Source of the DNA: Rhizobiaceae bacterium
Lineage (GTDB): Bacteria; Pseudomonadota; Alphaproteobacteria; Rhizobiales; Rhizobiaceae
Assembly: GCA_028279875.1 (NCBI GenBank)
Contig: JANQMU010000114.1
Span: 1 to 33,544, forward strand
Direction: 5' to 3'
Length of the DNA stretch: 33,544 nt
The notes beneath the pieces were generated by a model that searched no databases, was not told where the DNA came from, and saw only the letters and a program-made list of their open reading frames with translations. The position numbers and the translations under genes are program-made. Below, piece by piece: positions 17,110 through 24,509 of this stretch (within the stretch, counting starts at the first letter, position 1; every line of letters begins with the position of its first letter).

Positions 17110-17153
17110 TGGTATATAAAACATACCAATCGAGTGGTTCATAAAACATACCA
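17110..17153. promoter_or_regulatory. Tandem operators: two 25-bp repeats each with a TGGT-N11-ACCA palindrome
   Basis: Site 1 (17110-17128) is TGGTAT-N7-ATACCA; site 2 (17135-17153) is TGGTTC-N7-ATACCA, flanked to give AGTGGT/ACCACT. Both share the core ATAAAACATACCA and begin with CGAGTGGT, so the repeat unit is exactly 25 bp. Site 2 covers the -10 of the dctP-like promoter and site 1 lies at about +3 to +21. TGGT/ACCA half-sites are typical of GntR-FCD regulators such as the one encoded divergently at 17405. Confidence 0.8.
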
Positions 17154-17166
17154 CTCTTTTCGTCAA
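17138..17166 (-). promoter_or_regulatory. Sigma-70-like promoter of the TRAP-dld operon
   Basis: On the minus strand TTGACG (17166-17161) is 17 bp from TATGAA (17143-17138), close to consensus. Transcription should begin near 17131, giving a leader of about 80 bases. The -10 lies inside operator site 2. Confidence 0.6.
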
Positions 17167-17337
17167 CCGAGGATGGTCGTTTCCGCGTTTGAAAACGGTG
17201 TCGGAAAGCGCAATCCGGTGGCTGAACCCGGCAGGCACTGGAAGGAATAGCAATTGCTTCTCTGGTTTTTATTATTTTAAAACAATATCTTACATCCTCA
17301 TGCTCTTTTGCCTCCGGAGCAGAAGCGGAAATTCGGA

Positions 17338-17366
17338 TTGCAAAAGAATTTTCTGCACACTATTTT
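17338..17366 (+). promoter_or_regulatory. Candidate promoter of the GntR (lactate) regulator
   Basis: TTGCAA (17338-17343) and TATTTT (17361-17366) are separated by 17 bp in an AT-rich stretch, 38 bp before the start codon. It is more than 180 bp away from the tandem operators, so strong autorepression through them is not obvious. Confidence 0.45.
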
Positions 17367-17404
17367 GAATCGCGCTTCCAATATGGAACCACGTCGGAAG
17401 AACC

Positions 17405-18184
17405 ATGGCCTTTGAGAAACTTGTTTTCGAGAAAATAGACCACGAATCCGTGGTCGATACAGTCGTCGGACAAATTGAGGATCTGATTGTCGCAGGGGTG
17501 CTCAAACAGGGCACGAAGCTGCCGCCCGAACGGGAACTGGCCGAAACACTGGACGTTTCGCGGCAAAAGGTCCGCGAAGCACTCAAACGGCTTGAGGATC
17601 AGAACCTTTTGCGCGTCCGCCACGGCGAAGGTTCCTATATCGCCGCGCTGACCGGCGCCGCCCTGTCTCCGGCCATGGTGGATCTGTATGCCAGGCACCA
17701 GTCGGCCTTCTACGATTATCTGGAGTACCGCAAGGAGCAGGAGGGATTTGCCGCCGCCCTAGCCGCCGAGCGTGCAACCCGCGTCGACCGGGATATCATC
17801 ATGGCCATATTGGACAATCTGCAGCAGGCGCAGGAAAAGAAACAGATCACCGTTTCACACGAGCAGGATATCAAGTTCCATTCGGCGATCGTCGATGCCA
17901 GCCACAACTCGACGCTGATCCACACGATGGCGTCGATCTATGAGCTGACAAAGCGCGGCATTTTCTACAACCGCAGCTTTCTCCACACGATTGACGGGAC
18001 CGGTGAGAAGCTGATGCAGCAGCACCGTGACATCGGCAATGCGATCGTCGAAGGGCGCGCGGACGATGCAAGACAGGCAGCCCGGGCGCATATCGATTTC
18101 GTGGAAGCGTCCTTTCGAACGGGTCACGAGAACAACAAGCGGGAATCGCTGGCGAAAAAGCGGCAGGCCTTGATCGATCCCTGA
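17405..18184 (+). CDS. GntR family regulator, FCD subfamily (LldR/PdhR-like), probable regulator of the D-lactate operon
   Basis: A 259-residue regulator. The winged helix-turn-helix is at about 13-80 ('LPPERELAETLDVSRQKVREALKRLEDQNLLRV' region). The FCD domain (about 100-238) keeps the full metal site: Asp155 and His159 ('DIKFHSAI'), His207 ('QQHRDIGNAI') and His229 ('ARAHIDFVE'). Metal-bound FCD domains bind small carboxylates, as in lactate-responsive LldR. It is transcribed away from the TRAP-dld operon across a 355-bp region with tandem palindromes, a classic local-regulator layout. GGAAG precedes the ATG. Lactate as inducer is inference. Confidence 0.9.
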   Translation: MAFEKLVFEKIDHESVVDTVVGQIEDLIVAGVLKQGTKLPPERELAETLDVSRQKVREALKRLEDQNLLRVRHGEGSYIAALTGAALSPAMVDLYARHQSAFYDYLEYRKEQEGFAAALAAERATRVDRDIIMAILDNLQQAQEKKQITVSHEQDIKFHSAIVDASHNSTLIHTMASIYELTKRGIFYNRSFLHTIDGTGEKLMQQHRDIGNAIVEGRADDARQAARAHIDFVEASFRTGHENNKRESLAKKRQALIDP

Positions 18185-18189
18185 CCGAT

Positions 18190-18212
18190 GCCGGGATCGC
18201 CCGGATCCCGGC
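18190..18212. terminator. Bidirectional hairpin between convergent genes
   Basis: GCCGGGATC and GATCCCGGC form a perfect 9-bp stem with a 5-base loop exactly in the 27-bp gap between the GntR gene and the oxidoreductase gene that ends at 18212. There is no T-run on either side, so termination strength is uncertain. Confidence 0.55.
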
Positions 18213-19222
18213 TATCCGATGTCGACAACGACATTGCCGATCGCCGCACCGCTTTCGACCAGCCGATGCGCTTCGGCGATGCGTTCCAGCGGCATGCGGG
18301 CCGCAATCGCCACCTGTAGATGATCGCGCGCGCTCAGATCGTCGATCAGCGCGATCGCCGCCTCAATGACATCGGGCGAGAGCAGAAATCCCTGAATGAA
18401 GCGCAGCGTCGCGCCACGAAACGCAAAGGCGTAATAGGGCAGCGTCGGCTCCGGCACGGCGGTCGACGAATAGGCGGCGATCACCGCCGCCGGCTTGAGG
18501 ATCCGGCGCGTTGCGTCCAGATTGGCGCCGAAATCGACTTCGACAATGCGATCGACCCCCTCGCCGCCCGTCAATTGCATGACGCGCTCGGCGATGTCTT
18601 CGCTGTGGCGAAACAGAATATCCTCGACCCCGGTCGCGGCGACATGCGCGGCTTTTTCCTCCGAACTCACCGTGGCGATGACCCGCGCGCCGCCGGCAAT
18701 GGCGAACTGCGCGGCAAAATGGCCGACGGCGCCTGCGGCGCCGGTTATCAGAACGGTTTTGCCGGACACCGGTCCATCGGCAAAGACCGCGTGATAGGCC
18801 GTCAGAGCCGGGATGCCCAGACAGGCCCCTTCGGCAAAACCGAGTTTGTCGGGCAGCGGGAAGACGTGTCGCGCGGGCAGTCGGATCGTTTCAGCTGCCG
18901 TTCCAAAGGCCCGTCCCGCTTCGCCATAGCCGCCCTGAGCATTGTGAAGCCAGACCCGCTGGCCGATCAGGGCGTCGGGAACCGCATCGCCGACCGCAGT
19001 CACGGTCCCCGCGCCGTCGGCATGGGGAATGACCATGTCATGATCCATCGTCGCGCCGCCCCACCCGGCCCGACGTTTGACATCGGCGGGGTTGACGCCC
19101 GAAGCGTGCAGGCGGACTTCGACATCGTCGGGCTGTAACCGGCCGAGCGTTTCCTGCGGCAGGTCGCCGAACTCGATGACCTCATCCGCCGGTCCGGTGC
19201 GTCGATACCAGGCGGCCCGCAT
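18212..19222 (-). CDS. Zinc-independent MDR oxidoreductase, NADPH:quinone reductase (zeta-crystallin)-like
   Basis: A 336-residue medium-chain dehydrogenase/reductase. The GroES-like N-terminal domain has 'VRLHASGVNPADVKRRAG' (36-52); the nucleotide-binding domain has 'GKTVLITGAAGAVGHFAAQFA' region at about 154-173, and the family segment 'LGIPALTAYHAVF' (135-147). Cysteine ligands for catalytic or structural zinc are absent, which points to the quinone-reductase branch. ATG at 19222 is used; the frame is open 25 codons further up, but that overlaps the preceding gene and lacks homology. It starts 4 bp after the M28 gene stop with no clear Shine-Dalgarno, so it probably relies on coupling. 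Its role with a peptidase is unclear. Confidence 0.87.
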   Translation of the reverse strand: MRAAWYRRTGPADEVIEFGDLPQETLGRLQPDDVEVRLHASGVNPADVKRRAGWGGATMDHDMVIPHADGAGTVTAVGDAVPDALIGQRVWLHNAQGGYGEAGRAFGTAAETIRLPARHVFPLPDKLGFAEGACLGIPALTAYHAVFADGPVSGKTVLITGAAGAVGHFAAQFAIAGGARVIATVSSEEKAAHVAATGVEDILFRHSEDIAERVMQLTGGEGVDRIVEVDFGANLDATRRILKPAAVIAAYSSTAVPEPTLPYYAFAFRGATLRFIQGFLLSPDVIEAAIALIDDLSARDHLQVAIAARMPLERIAEAHRLVESGAAIGNVVVDIG

Positions 19223-19226
19223 GGCG

Positions 19227-20957
19227 TTACGCCGCGTTTGCCTGCTCCACCCGCCGTTTCGCCTGGCGCATCGCCGATACCAGCCGGTTCTGGCCACGGG
19301 TCAGTTGCGTCAGGGCAAAGCCTTCGGTCCCATCAGCGTAGCTGCCGAGTTCCGTTGCTACTGCAATTGTGGGCAGCGGCGGCACGGTCAGGGCCGGATC
19401 GTGCCGGAACCGTACTTCCCGCGTGAAGTTGATCGGCACGAGAATACGCGCCAGATCCTGGATCACGCCATTGGCATCGGCCGGGGCAATGGCGCCCGAT
19501 TCAGCGCCGCCATAGAAAGTCTCGAGCGCGGCATGCAGGTCCTCGACCGCACCCTTCGACGGGCCGAGGTCGAAACGGCCGCCGGCCTTTTCCTGGTAGG
19601 AGGCAATGGTCGACAGGAATTCGCGTGTCGTTTCCCGCCAGTCGAAGGGCAGGATTTCGGCGTTGGCATTGCGGAACACCGAAAGCAGATACAGTTTGAT
19701 GTCGCGCAGCAGCATATCCCTGTCGGCGATCTCCAGCGTATCGTTTTCGGTGTGCCAGGCGATATTGCCGCCGCATCCGCCAACGGCATAATAGCCCTTC
19801 TCCTCGCGCATCGCCGTCGTCATGGTGGAGGACAGCATGAAATAGCTGGAAATCCCGATATTGTTGAAGGAATAGTCGCCTGCCCTGTGCGGACGCTCGC
19901 CGAAGGTCGGCTTGCCGGCCACATCCTCGATGGCCTTGGCGACGAAGGCATCGGTCTCGGACATGCGCGACAGGTTGAGGAACTCCGTCGCCCAGCGGCA
20001 GCCGGGGCTATCGCAATTGACCTGCGCCACGCAGTTTTCCTCAAGATCGATGGCGAATTCGTCGGCGAACCATGTCGAGCCGGCATAGCGGCCGGTCGAG
20101 TGTCCCGGCCACCAGGCGATGCGGACCGAGCGGTCGAGCTTGTCGCGGTTCTTCCACAACACCCGCGCCACTTCCAGCATGGTCGCATCGCCCGTCGCAT
20201 TGTCGCCGACACCCACGTCCCAGCTGTCGAGATGGCCGTGCAGCAGGACATATTTTTCCGGCTCTTTCGTGCCGCGGATGAACACTTCCGGCAGTTTCGA
20301 CGGGAACCAGCCCTCCTCCATTTCGGCAAACAGCTTGATCCGGCCTCCGGCCTTAGCAATCTCGATCAGTTCCAGCCCGTCGGGATTGTTGACCGCGACC
20401 GATACGACATTGGGCTTGCGCGGCAGGTCATCGAGGTCCGGCACGCCCCATATGGTGGTGCAGATGCCCCAGTGAACATCGACGCCGGGATTGATGCCGA
20501 TCACCCCGATGGCGCCGAGTTCCTCGAACTGGGAGACCATGCCGGGGCTGGCGAAGCCTTCCGAAATAACGATTTTTCCGGAAATCAACGACCGGACATC
20601 GCGGGTCGGATCCAGTTTCTTGTCAAAGATCGTGTCGATATCGTCGGCCTGGTTGGCGCCGATATAGACCAGTTCGCCTTCCAGCCCGTTGCGTGCATCA
20701 AGACTGTAGGCCGGTGGTTTGGCGCGGAAGGTCTTGCCGTTCGCCTCGACGCGCGCCGCACCCGGCAGGCTGAGATAGAGATTCGGCTGATGGACCTTTA
20801 CCTCGACGCCATGTTCGCGCAGCCGTGAGACGACTTCATCCATGCCGCGGTCAACGTCCTTCGGATGCTCCCGCTTGAAGGTCGAAAAGCTCTCCACGAG
20901 GCCCCAAGGCTCATCGAGACTAACGTCGGACAACAGTGCATTTTCGATCTCGTTCAT
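19227..20957 (-). CDS. M28 family peptidase-like protein with altered catalytic Glu pair
   Basis: A 576-residue paralogue of the protein at 2726. Visible M28 positions are His242 ('HGHLDSWDVG'), bridging Asp252 ('VGDNATGD'), Asp316 ('VNCDSPG') and His402 ('WHTENDTLEIAD'). A PA-like insert spans about 90-210 ('GELVYIGANQADDIDTIF', 'SGKIVISEG'). Where classical enzymes have Glu-Glu, this protein has His286-Ser287 ('WWPGHSTGRYAGSTWFAD'), so neither the usual base nor the second zinc ligand is present. It may use His, have a different chemistry, or bind without cleaving. ATG at 20957 follows GAGGAG; the 27-codon upstream extension overlaps the operator and is not used. It shares IclR-type operators with the racemase-ABC operon. 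Confidence 0.85.
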   Translation of the reverse strand: MNEIENALLSDVSLDEPWGLVESFSTFKREHPKDVDRGMDEVVSRLREHGVEVKVHQPNLYLSLPGAARVEANGKTFRAKPPAYSLDARNGLEGELVYIGANQADDIDTIFDKKLDPTRDVRSLISGKIVISEGFASPGMVSQFEELGAIGVIGINPGVDVHWGICTTIWGVPDLDDLPRKPNVVSVAVNNPDGLELIEIAKAGGRIKLFAEMEEGWFPSKLPEVFIRGTKEPEKYVLLHGHLDSWDVGVGDNATGDATMLEVARVLWKNRDKLDRSVRIAWWPGHSTGRYAGSTWFADEFAIDLEENCVAQVNCDSPGCRWATEFLNLSRMSETDAFVAKAIEDVAGKPTFGERPHRAGDYSFNNIGISSYFMLSSTMTTAMREEKGYYAVGGCGGNIAWHTENDTLEIADRDMLLRDIKLYLLSVFRNANAEILPFDWRETTREFLSTIASYQEKAGGRFDLGPSKGAVEDLHAALETFYGGAESGAIAPADANGVIQDLARILVPINFTREVRFRHDPALTVPPLPTIAVATELGSYADGTEGFALTQLTRGQNRLVSAMRQAKRRVEQANAA

Positions 20958-21031
20958 CGGGGTCTCCTCATTGGACAGGCGGGACTCGAAACCGGAGCGC
21001 GGCTTGCGGAGCCGCACCGACCGTTTTCTAT

Positions 21032-21063
21032 GTTTCATTCAATGAAACAGTGTTTTGTCATTT
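21032..21063. promoter_or_regulatory. IclR/KdgR-type operator upstream of the M28-oxidoreductase operon
   Basis: GTTTCATT-C-AATGAAAC (21032-21048) is a perfect 8-bp-arm palindrome; it overlaps TGAAACAGTGTTTTG (21043-21057), which continues to TCATTT. The pattern resembles the TGAAACA/TGTTTCA operators of KdgR, an IclR-family regulator. It is 75-106 bp ahead of the M28 start codon. Confidence 0.65.
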
Positions 21064-21120
21064 GAAATTAACAAGCTTGCCAGGGCAAATCAAGTGCGGG
21101 CCTGAAAACCGGCGATTGCC

Positions 21121-21918
21121 TCAAACGACGGCAGGCTCCGGCACCTTCACCGGTTGCCCGCCAAGCCCGGCCGAGATTTGCCCGGCGGCATCCAGGACAC
21201 CGTTCAACACGCGCTCCCTGACCTCGTCATTGAGCCGCGACACCGGACCGGCGACCGAGACTGCGGCAACGACATCGTCATTCGGACCATAGATCGGCGC
21301 GGCGATGGAAAATGCGCCCTCATCGAGATCGTCCTTGGTGACATGGAAGCCGTCGGTTTCGATCTTGAAGAGTTTCTTTTCCAGTTCGACCGGATCGGTG
21401 ACCGTTGCGGCGGTAAAGCGTGTCAGCGTCCCGGCGAGCGTCTCGGCGCGGACATCGGCGGGCGCGAAAGCCAGCAACACCATGGACCCTCCCCCGGCGT
21501 GCAAGGGGCCGTGACGACCGGGCTTGGCGAAAAGGCGCATCGAATGGCGGCTTTCGCGAGTCGTGACGACCAGCGCGTTCAGGCCGTCGCGCACGATGAG
21601 ATTGACGCTTTCGTTGAAACGGTCGCGCAGTTCCTCCATCAGCGGTTCGGCAACGCGCAGCAGGCCGCGCTGCTTTGCGGCCTCGTCGCCCAGGTGCCAG
21701 GCGCGATATCCGAGACCGTAAAGAGACCGCATATTGTCCTTGGCCACATAGCCGCGCGCCTCGAGCGTGTTGAGGATTCGAAACACGAGGCTCTTGGTCA
21801 TGGCGAGTTCATTGGCGATCTCGGTTACACCGATTTCGCCGCGCTGGCTGAGGATCTCGAGGACGCTCAGGGCGCGGTCGACGGCCGCGATCCGGTAGCT
21901 CTTGGGTTCAACCTTCAT
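21121..21918 (-). CDS. IclR family transcriptional regulator
   Basis: A 265-residue regulator with an N-terminal winged helix-turn-helix (about 10-72: 'AVDRALSVLEILSQRGEIGVTEIANELAMTKSLVFRILNTL' region) and a C-terminal GAF-like IclR effector domain (about 85-255) with 'LFAKPGRHGPLHAGGGSMVLLAF' and 'GAFSIAAPIYGPNDDVVAAVSVAGP'. IclR proteins bind small acids and act as repressors or activators. The gene is in the same direction as the M28 gene and divergent from the racemase-ABC operon. Two sites with the same core AAACAGTGTTTTG lie at the outer promoters, so it probably controls both arms and itself. Confidence 0.92.
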   Translation of the reverse strand: MKVEPKSYRIAAVDRALSVLEILSQRGEIGVTEIANELAMTKSLVFRILNTLEARGYVAKDNMRSLYGLGYRAWHLGDEAAKQRGLLRVAEPLMEELRDRFNESVNLIVRDGLNALVVTTRESRHSMRLFAKPGRHGPLHAGGGSMVLLAFAPADVRAETLAGTLTRFTAATVTDPVELEKKLFKIETDGFHVTKDDLDEGAFSIAAPIYGPNDDVVAAVSVAGPVSRLNDEVRERVLNGVLDAAGQISAGLGGQPVKVPEPAVV

Positions 21919-21937
21919 GGGCTTCCATCATCGGGAC

Positions 21938-21966
21938 TTGCATGCGCCAACCAATTCACGTAGTGT
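21938..21966 (+). promoter_or_regulatory. Candidate promoter of the racemase-ABC operon
   Basis: TTGCAT (21938-21943) is 17 bp from TAGTGT (21961-21966). Start of transcription near 21973 would place the IclR-type palindrome over the first transcribed bases. The -10 match is only moderate. Confidence 0.35.
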
Positions 21967-21975
21967 TAAAAAACT

Positions 21976-21988
21976 AAAACAGTGTTTT
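21976..21988. promoter_or_regulatory. IclR-type operator in the iclR-racemase intergenic region
   Basis: AAAACA-G-TGTTTT is a perfect palindrome that shares the 13-base core AAACAGTGTTTTG with the site at 21045-21057. It is 58 bp from the IclR start and 41 bp from the racemase start, suited to control of both. Confidence 0.65.
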
Positions 21989-22028
21989 GCTGTATGAAAC
22001 AACCATTGTCAAGCTTGGAATCGCAATC

Positions 22029-22784
22029 ATGCGTATCGCCTATGTTGTCCCCGGACCGATGTCAAAAGGCCCTATGGGCCTGGCGGAAGTCAAGCGAAGA
22101 GAGAGGCTTCTGAACAACTGGGCCTTTGACGGAACCACCGTTGAGGTCCGCGACGTTGCCGAGGGTCCGGCATCCATCGAATCCGCCTATGAGGAGATGC
22201 TGTCGATCCCGCCAACGCTCGATCTTCTGATGCGCTGTGAAAGCGAAGGCTACGACGCCGCCATCATCGGCTGTTTCGGCGATCCGGGGCTGGAGGCGGC
22301 ACGCGAATTGCTGACCATGCCGGTGGTCGGCCCGTGCGAATCGTCGATGCTTCTGGCCGCCGCGCTCGGACACAAATTCAGCGTACTGACCATTTTCGAC
22401 ACGCTGATCGCCGGCCAGGAATATCTCGCCGTCAAGGCCGGCGTCCGGGAGAAACTTGCCTCTGTGCGCGCGACCGGCATTCCGGTTCTGCAACTGATGT
22501 CCGATCCGGCTGCGACCAAGGCCAAGATGATCGACATCGCGACGCGCTGTGTCGAGCAGGACCGGGCGGATGCCATTTTGTTCGGCTGCATGACGATGTC
22601 GTTTCTCGATATGTCCGACGAGATCTCGGCCACTGTCGGCGTGCCCTTCGTCAATGCCGGCAAGGCGGCGCTCAAACAGGCCGAAACACTGGTTTCCATG
22701 AATCTCAGCCATTCCAAGACCGCGTATGCAACACCGCCCAAGGTGTCGACAGGAAAGACGGTTGCCGATCTTCGGGTCGGATAG
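22029..22784 (+). CDS. Asp/Glu/hydantoin racemase family protein
   Basis: A 251-residue protein with the two-lobed cofactor-independent racemase fold. Two cysteines occupy the acid/base positions: Cys82 in 'AAIIGCFGDPGLEAARE' (the hydantoin-racemase CFxDPG signature) and Cys187 in 'AILFGCMTMSF'. Between them is 'MPVVGPCESSM', like the 'PVxGxxEA' of the family. Hydantoin racemase or allantoin/Asp/Glu racemase activity is possible; the exact substrate is not readable. ATG at 22029 matches the family N-terminal strand ('MRIAYVVPGP'); a TTG 14 codons earlier would overlap the operator and is rejected. The Shine-Dalgarno is weak. It is first in the operon with a peptide-type ABC importer, so the imported compound may need stereochemical inversion. 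Confidence 0.85.
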   Translation: MRIAYVVPGPMSKGPMGLAEVKRRERLLNNWAFDGTTVEVRDVAEGPASIESAYEEMLSIPPTLDLLMRCESEGYDAAIIGCFGDPGLEAARELLTMPVVGPCESSMLLAAALGHKFSVLTIFDTLIAGQEYLAVKAGVREKLASVRATGIPVLQLMSDPAATKAKMIDIATRCVEQDRADAILFGCMTMSFLDMSDEISATVGVPFVNAGKAALKQAETLVSMNLSHSKTAYATPPKVSTGKTVADLRVG

Positions 22785-22835
22785 TGCCCGGCGCCCAGCC
22801 GGCTATGCATCAAAATCGACAAGGGAGAACTCAAA

Positions 22836-24482
22836 ATGAAAAAACTCTTACGAACGGCCCTGCTCCTTGCGGGGGCCACCATGGCGACACAGGCCTTCTC
22901 GGCCGGTGACAAAATTCGTGAAATTCGGATCACGACCAGGCCGCAGGCGGCACAGCCGCAGGAATTCCAGTTCGTCCAGCTGATTGCCCAGGAATGGCGA
23001 AAGCTTGGCCTGGATGTGAAGGTCGACGTGATGCCCTGGGAACAGATGGCCGATCTCGTCTGGTACAATCGTGACAAATGGGACACGACCGGCTGGCAGA
23101 TGGTCGGCCGTCCGGAGCGGTCCGACCCCGATGAGCTGATCTACAACCTGTTCCATTCCTCGACGGCCCCGAAGGGCTATAATTTCATCGGCTACTCCAA
23201 TCCGGAACTGGATGCGACCGTCGAGGCGCAGCGGATCGAAACCGATCCGGCCAAACGCCAGGAACTGCTTTACAAGGCGCAGTCGATTCTTGCCGCGGAC
23301 CAGCCCAACCTGATGCTCGTTCATCCCAAATCGACATTCGCATTCGACAAGACGGTCTGGGACCCGGCAACCGTCATTGACCAGGGCGGGATCGGGATCA
23401 AAAACACATGGTCCTTCATCTCCATGACACCGCTCGGCGAGCAGAAGGACATCATCTTGAACTCGTCGGACAATATCCAGGGCATCAACCCTCTGTGGAT
23501 CTCCGGCGGAACCGACAGCTGGATCACCGAACTGATCTGGGATCGCCTCCTACGCATCGGGCCGGACGGGCTGCCACAACCCTGGGCCGCCGAAAGCTAC
23601 AACTGGCTGGATGACAAGACGATTGAAGTTGTCCTGCGCGATGGCATGAAATGGCATGACGGCAAGCCGGTCACCGTCGAGGACGTGAAATTCTCGTTCG
23701 AAGCGGCGATGGGCGACGAAGTACCGATGTACAAGCCGTTTGTCAGCAATATCGAGAGCATCACGACCGACGGCAACACCATCACCTTCAAGCTTGTAAA
23801 TCCGACCGCCGCGTTCCTGACGGCCAGCCTGGCGAAGCTGAACATCATTCCCAAACATATCTGGGAACCCGTTCTGGCCGACCTTGCGACCAGTGAGGAC
23901 AATGCTGAGGACTATCAGGAAACCAATCCGATCGGTTCGGGACCCTATAAATTCTCCAGTTGGACCACCAATGAGGAAGTCGTTCTGGAAGCGAACAAGG
24001 ACCATTTCTCGCCGCCCAAGGCGGAACGCTGGATCCTGCGGATCGTGCCCAACACCGAGGCCGCGATCGGCATGCTGCGTTCCGGAGAGATCAACTTTCT
24101 GGCGGACTTTTCCGGCGACCCCAAGATCCTTCTGGACCTCGTCGAACAGGATGGTGATCTCGAAGTGGTCTCGACCGTCGACATGGGCTTTCGCTATGTG
24201 GCGTTCAACAACCGTCGCCCGCCCTTTGACGATGCGGAGTTCCGCAAGGCCCTGTCCTACGCTATCAACCGCGATCTGATTGTCGGCGCTGCCTTCCGTG
24301 GCTATGCCGTCAAGTCGAATTCGGTGATCTCGCCGGCGCTTGGCTTCTGGCACAATGGCGAGGTCAACAACTTCAAGACGGGCACCGATGTGGCCAAGTC
24401 TCATCTCGAAAAAGCCGGGTATGAACTCAAGGGCGGCGCCCTGCACTATCCGGACGGTGTCAAGGAAACGCTGGCGGAATAG
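22836..24482 (+). CDS. ABC transporter substrate-binding protein (SBP_bac_5), apparently circularly permuted
   Basis: A 548-residue exported protein with a Sec signal at 1-23 (AFSA|GDK). Residues 27-197 match what is normally the C-terminal part of SBP_bac_5 proteins: 'LIAQEWRKLGLDVKVDVMPW' (49-68), 'FIGYSNPELDATVEAQRIE' (117-135), 'TDPAKRQELLYKAQSILA' (136-153). Residues 200-548 match the usual N-terminal and middle parts: 'ELIWDRLLRIGPDGLPQPW' (232-250), 'LRDGMKWHDGKPVTVEDVKFSF' region (267-288), 'NPIGSGPYKFSSW' (364-376), 'FRKALSYAINRDLI' (469-482), ending at 'AKSHLEKAGYELKGG...YPDGVKETLAE', the point where ordinary members continue into the C-terminal part. The order is thus rotated relative to the binding protein at 4661. 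A good GGGAGAA precedes the ATG. It sits between racemase and permease genes, so it is probably functional. Confidence 0.85.
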   Translation: MKKLLRTALLLAGATMATQAFSAGDKIREIRITTRPQAAQPQEFQFVQLIAQEWRKLGLDVKVDVMPWEQMADLVWYNRDKWDTTGWQMVGRPERSDPDELIYNLFHSSTAPKGYNFIGYSNPELDATVEAQRIETDPAKRQELLYKAQSILAADQPNLMLVHPKSTFAFDKTVWDPATVIDQGGIGIKNTWSFISMTPLGEQKDIILNSSDNIQGINPLWISGGTDSWITELIWDRLLRIGPDGLPQPWAAESYNWLDDKTIEVVLRDGMKWHDGKPVTVEDVKFSFEAAMGDEVPMYKPFVSNIESITTDGNTITFKLVNPTAAFLTASLAKLNIIPKHIWEPVLADLATSEDNAEDYQETNPIGSGPYKFSSWTTNEEVVLEANKDHFSPPKAERWILRIVPNTEAAIGMLRSGEINFLADFSGDPKILLDLVEQDGDLEVVSTVDMGFRYVAFNNRRPPFDDAEFRKALSYAINRDLIVGAAFRGYAVKSNSVISPALGFWHNGEVNNFKTGTDVAKSHLEKAGYELKGGALHYPDGVKETLAE

Positions 24483-24509
24483 TCTCGGTCACACGAAAGG
24501 AACCGAGTC

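Noticed and set aside
17106..17153. CRISPR-like short tandem repeat
   Set aside because: Only two units, no spacers, and the position over a promoter fits operators.
17050..17253. Long N-terminal extension of the DctP-like protein
   Set aside because: It would translate across the promoter and operators and place residues before a clear signal peptide.
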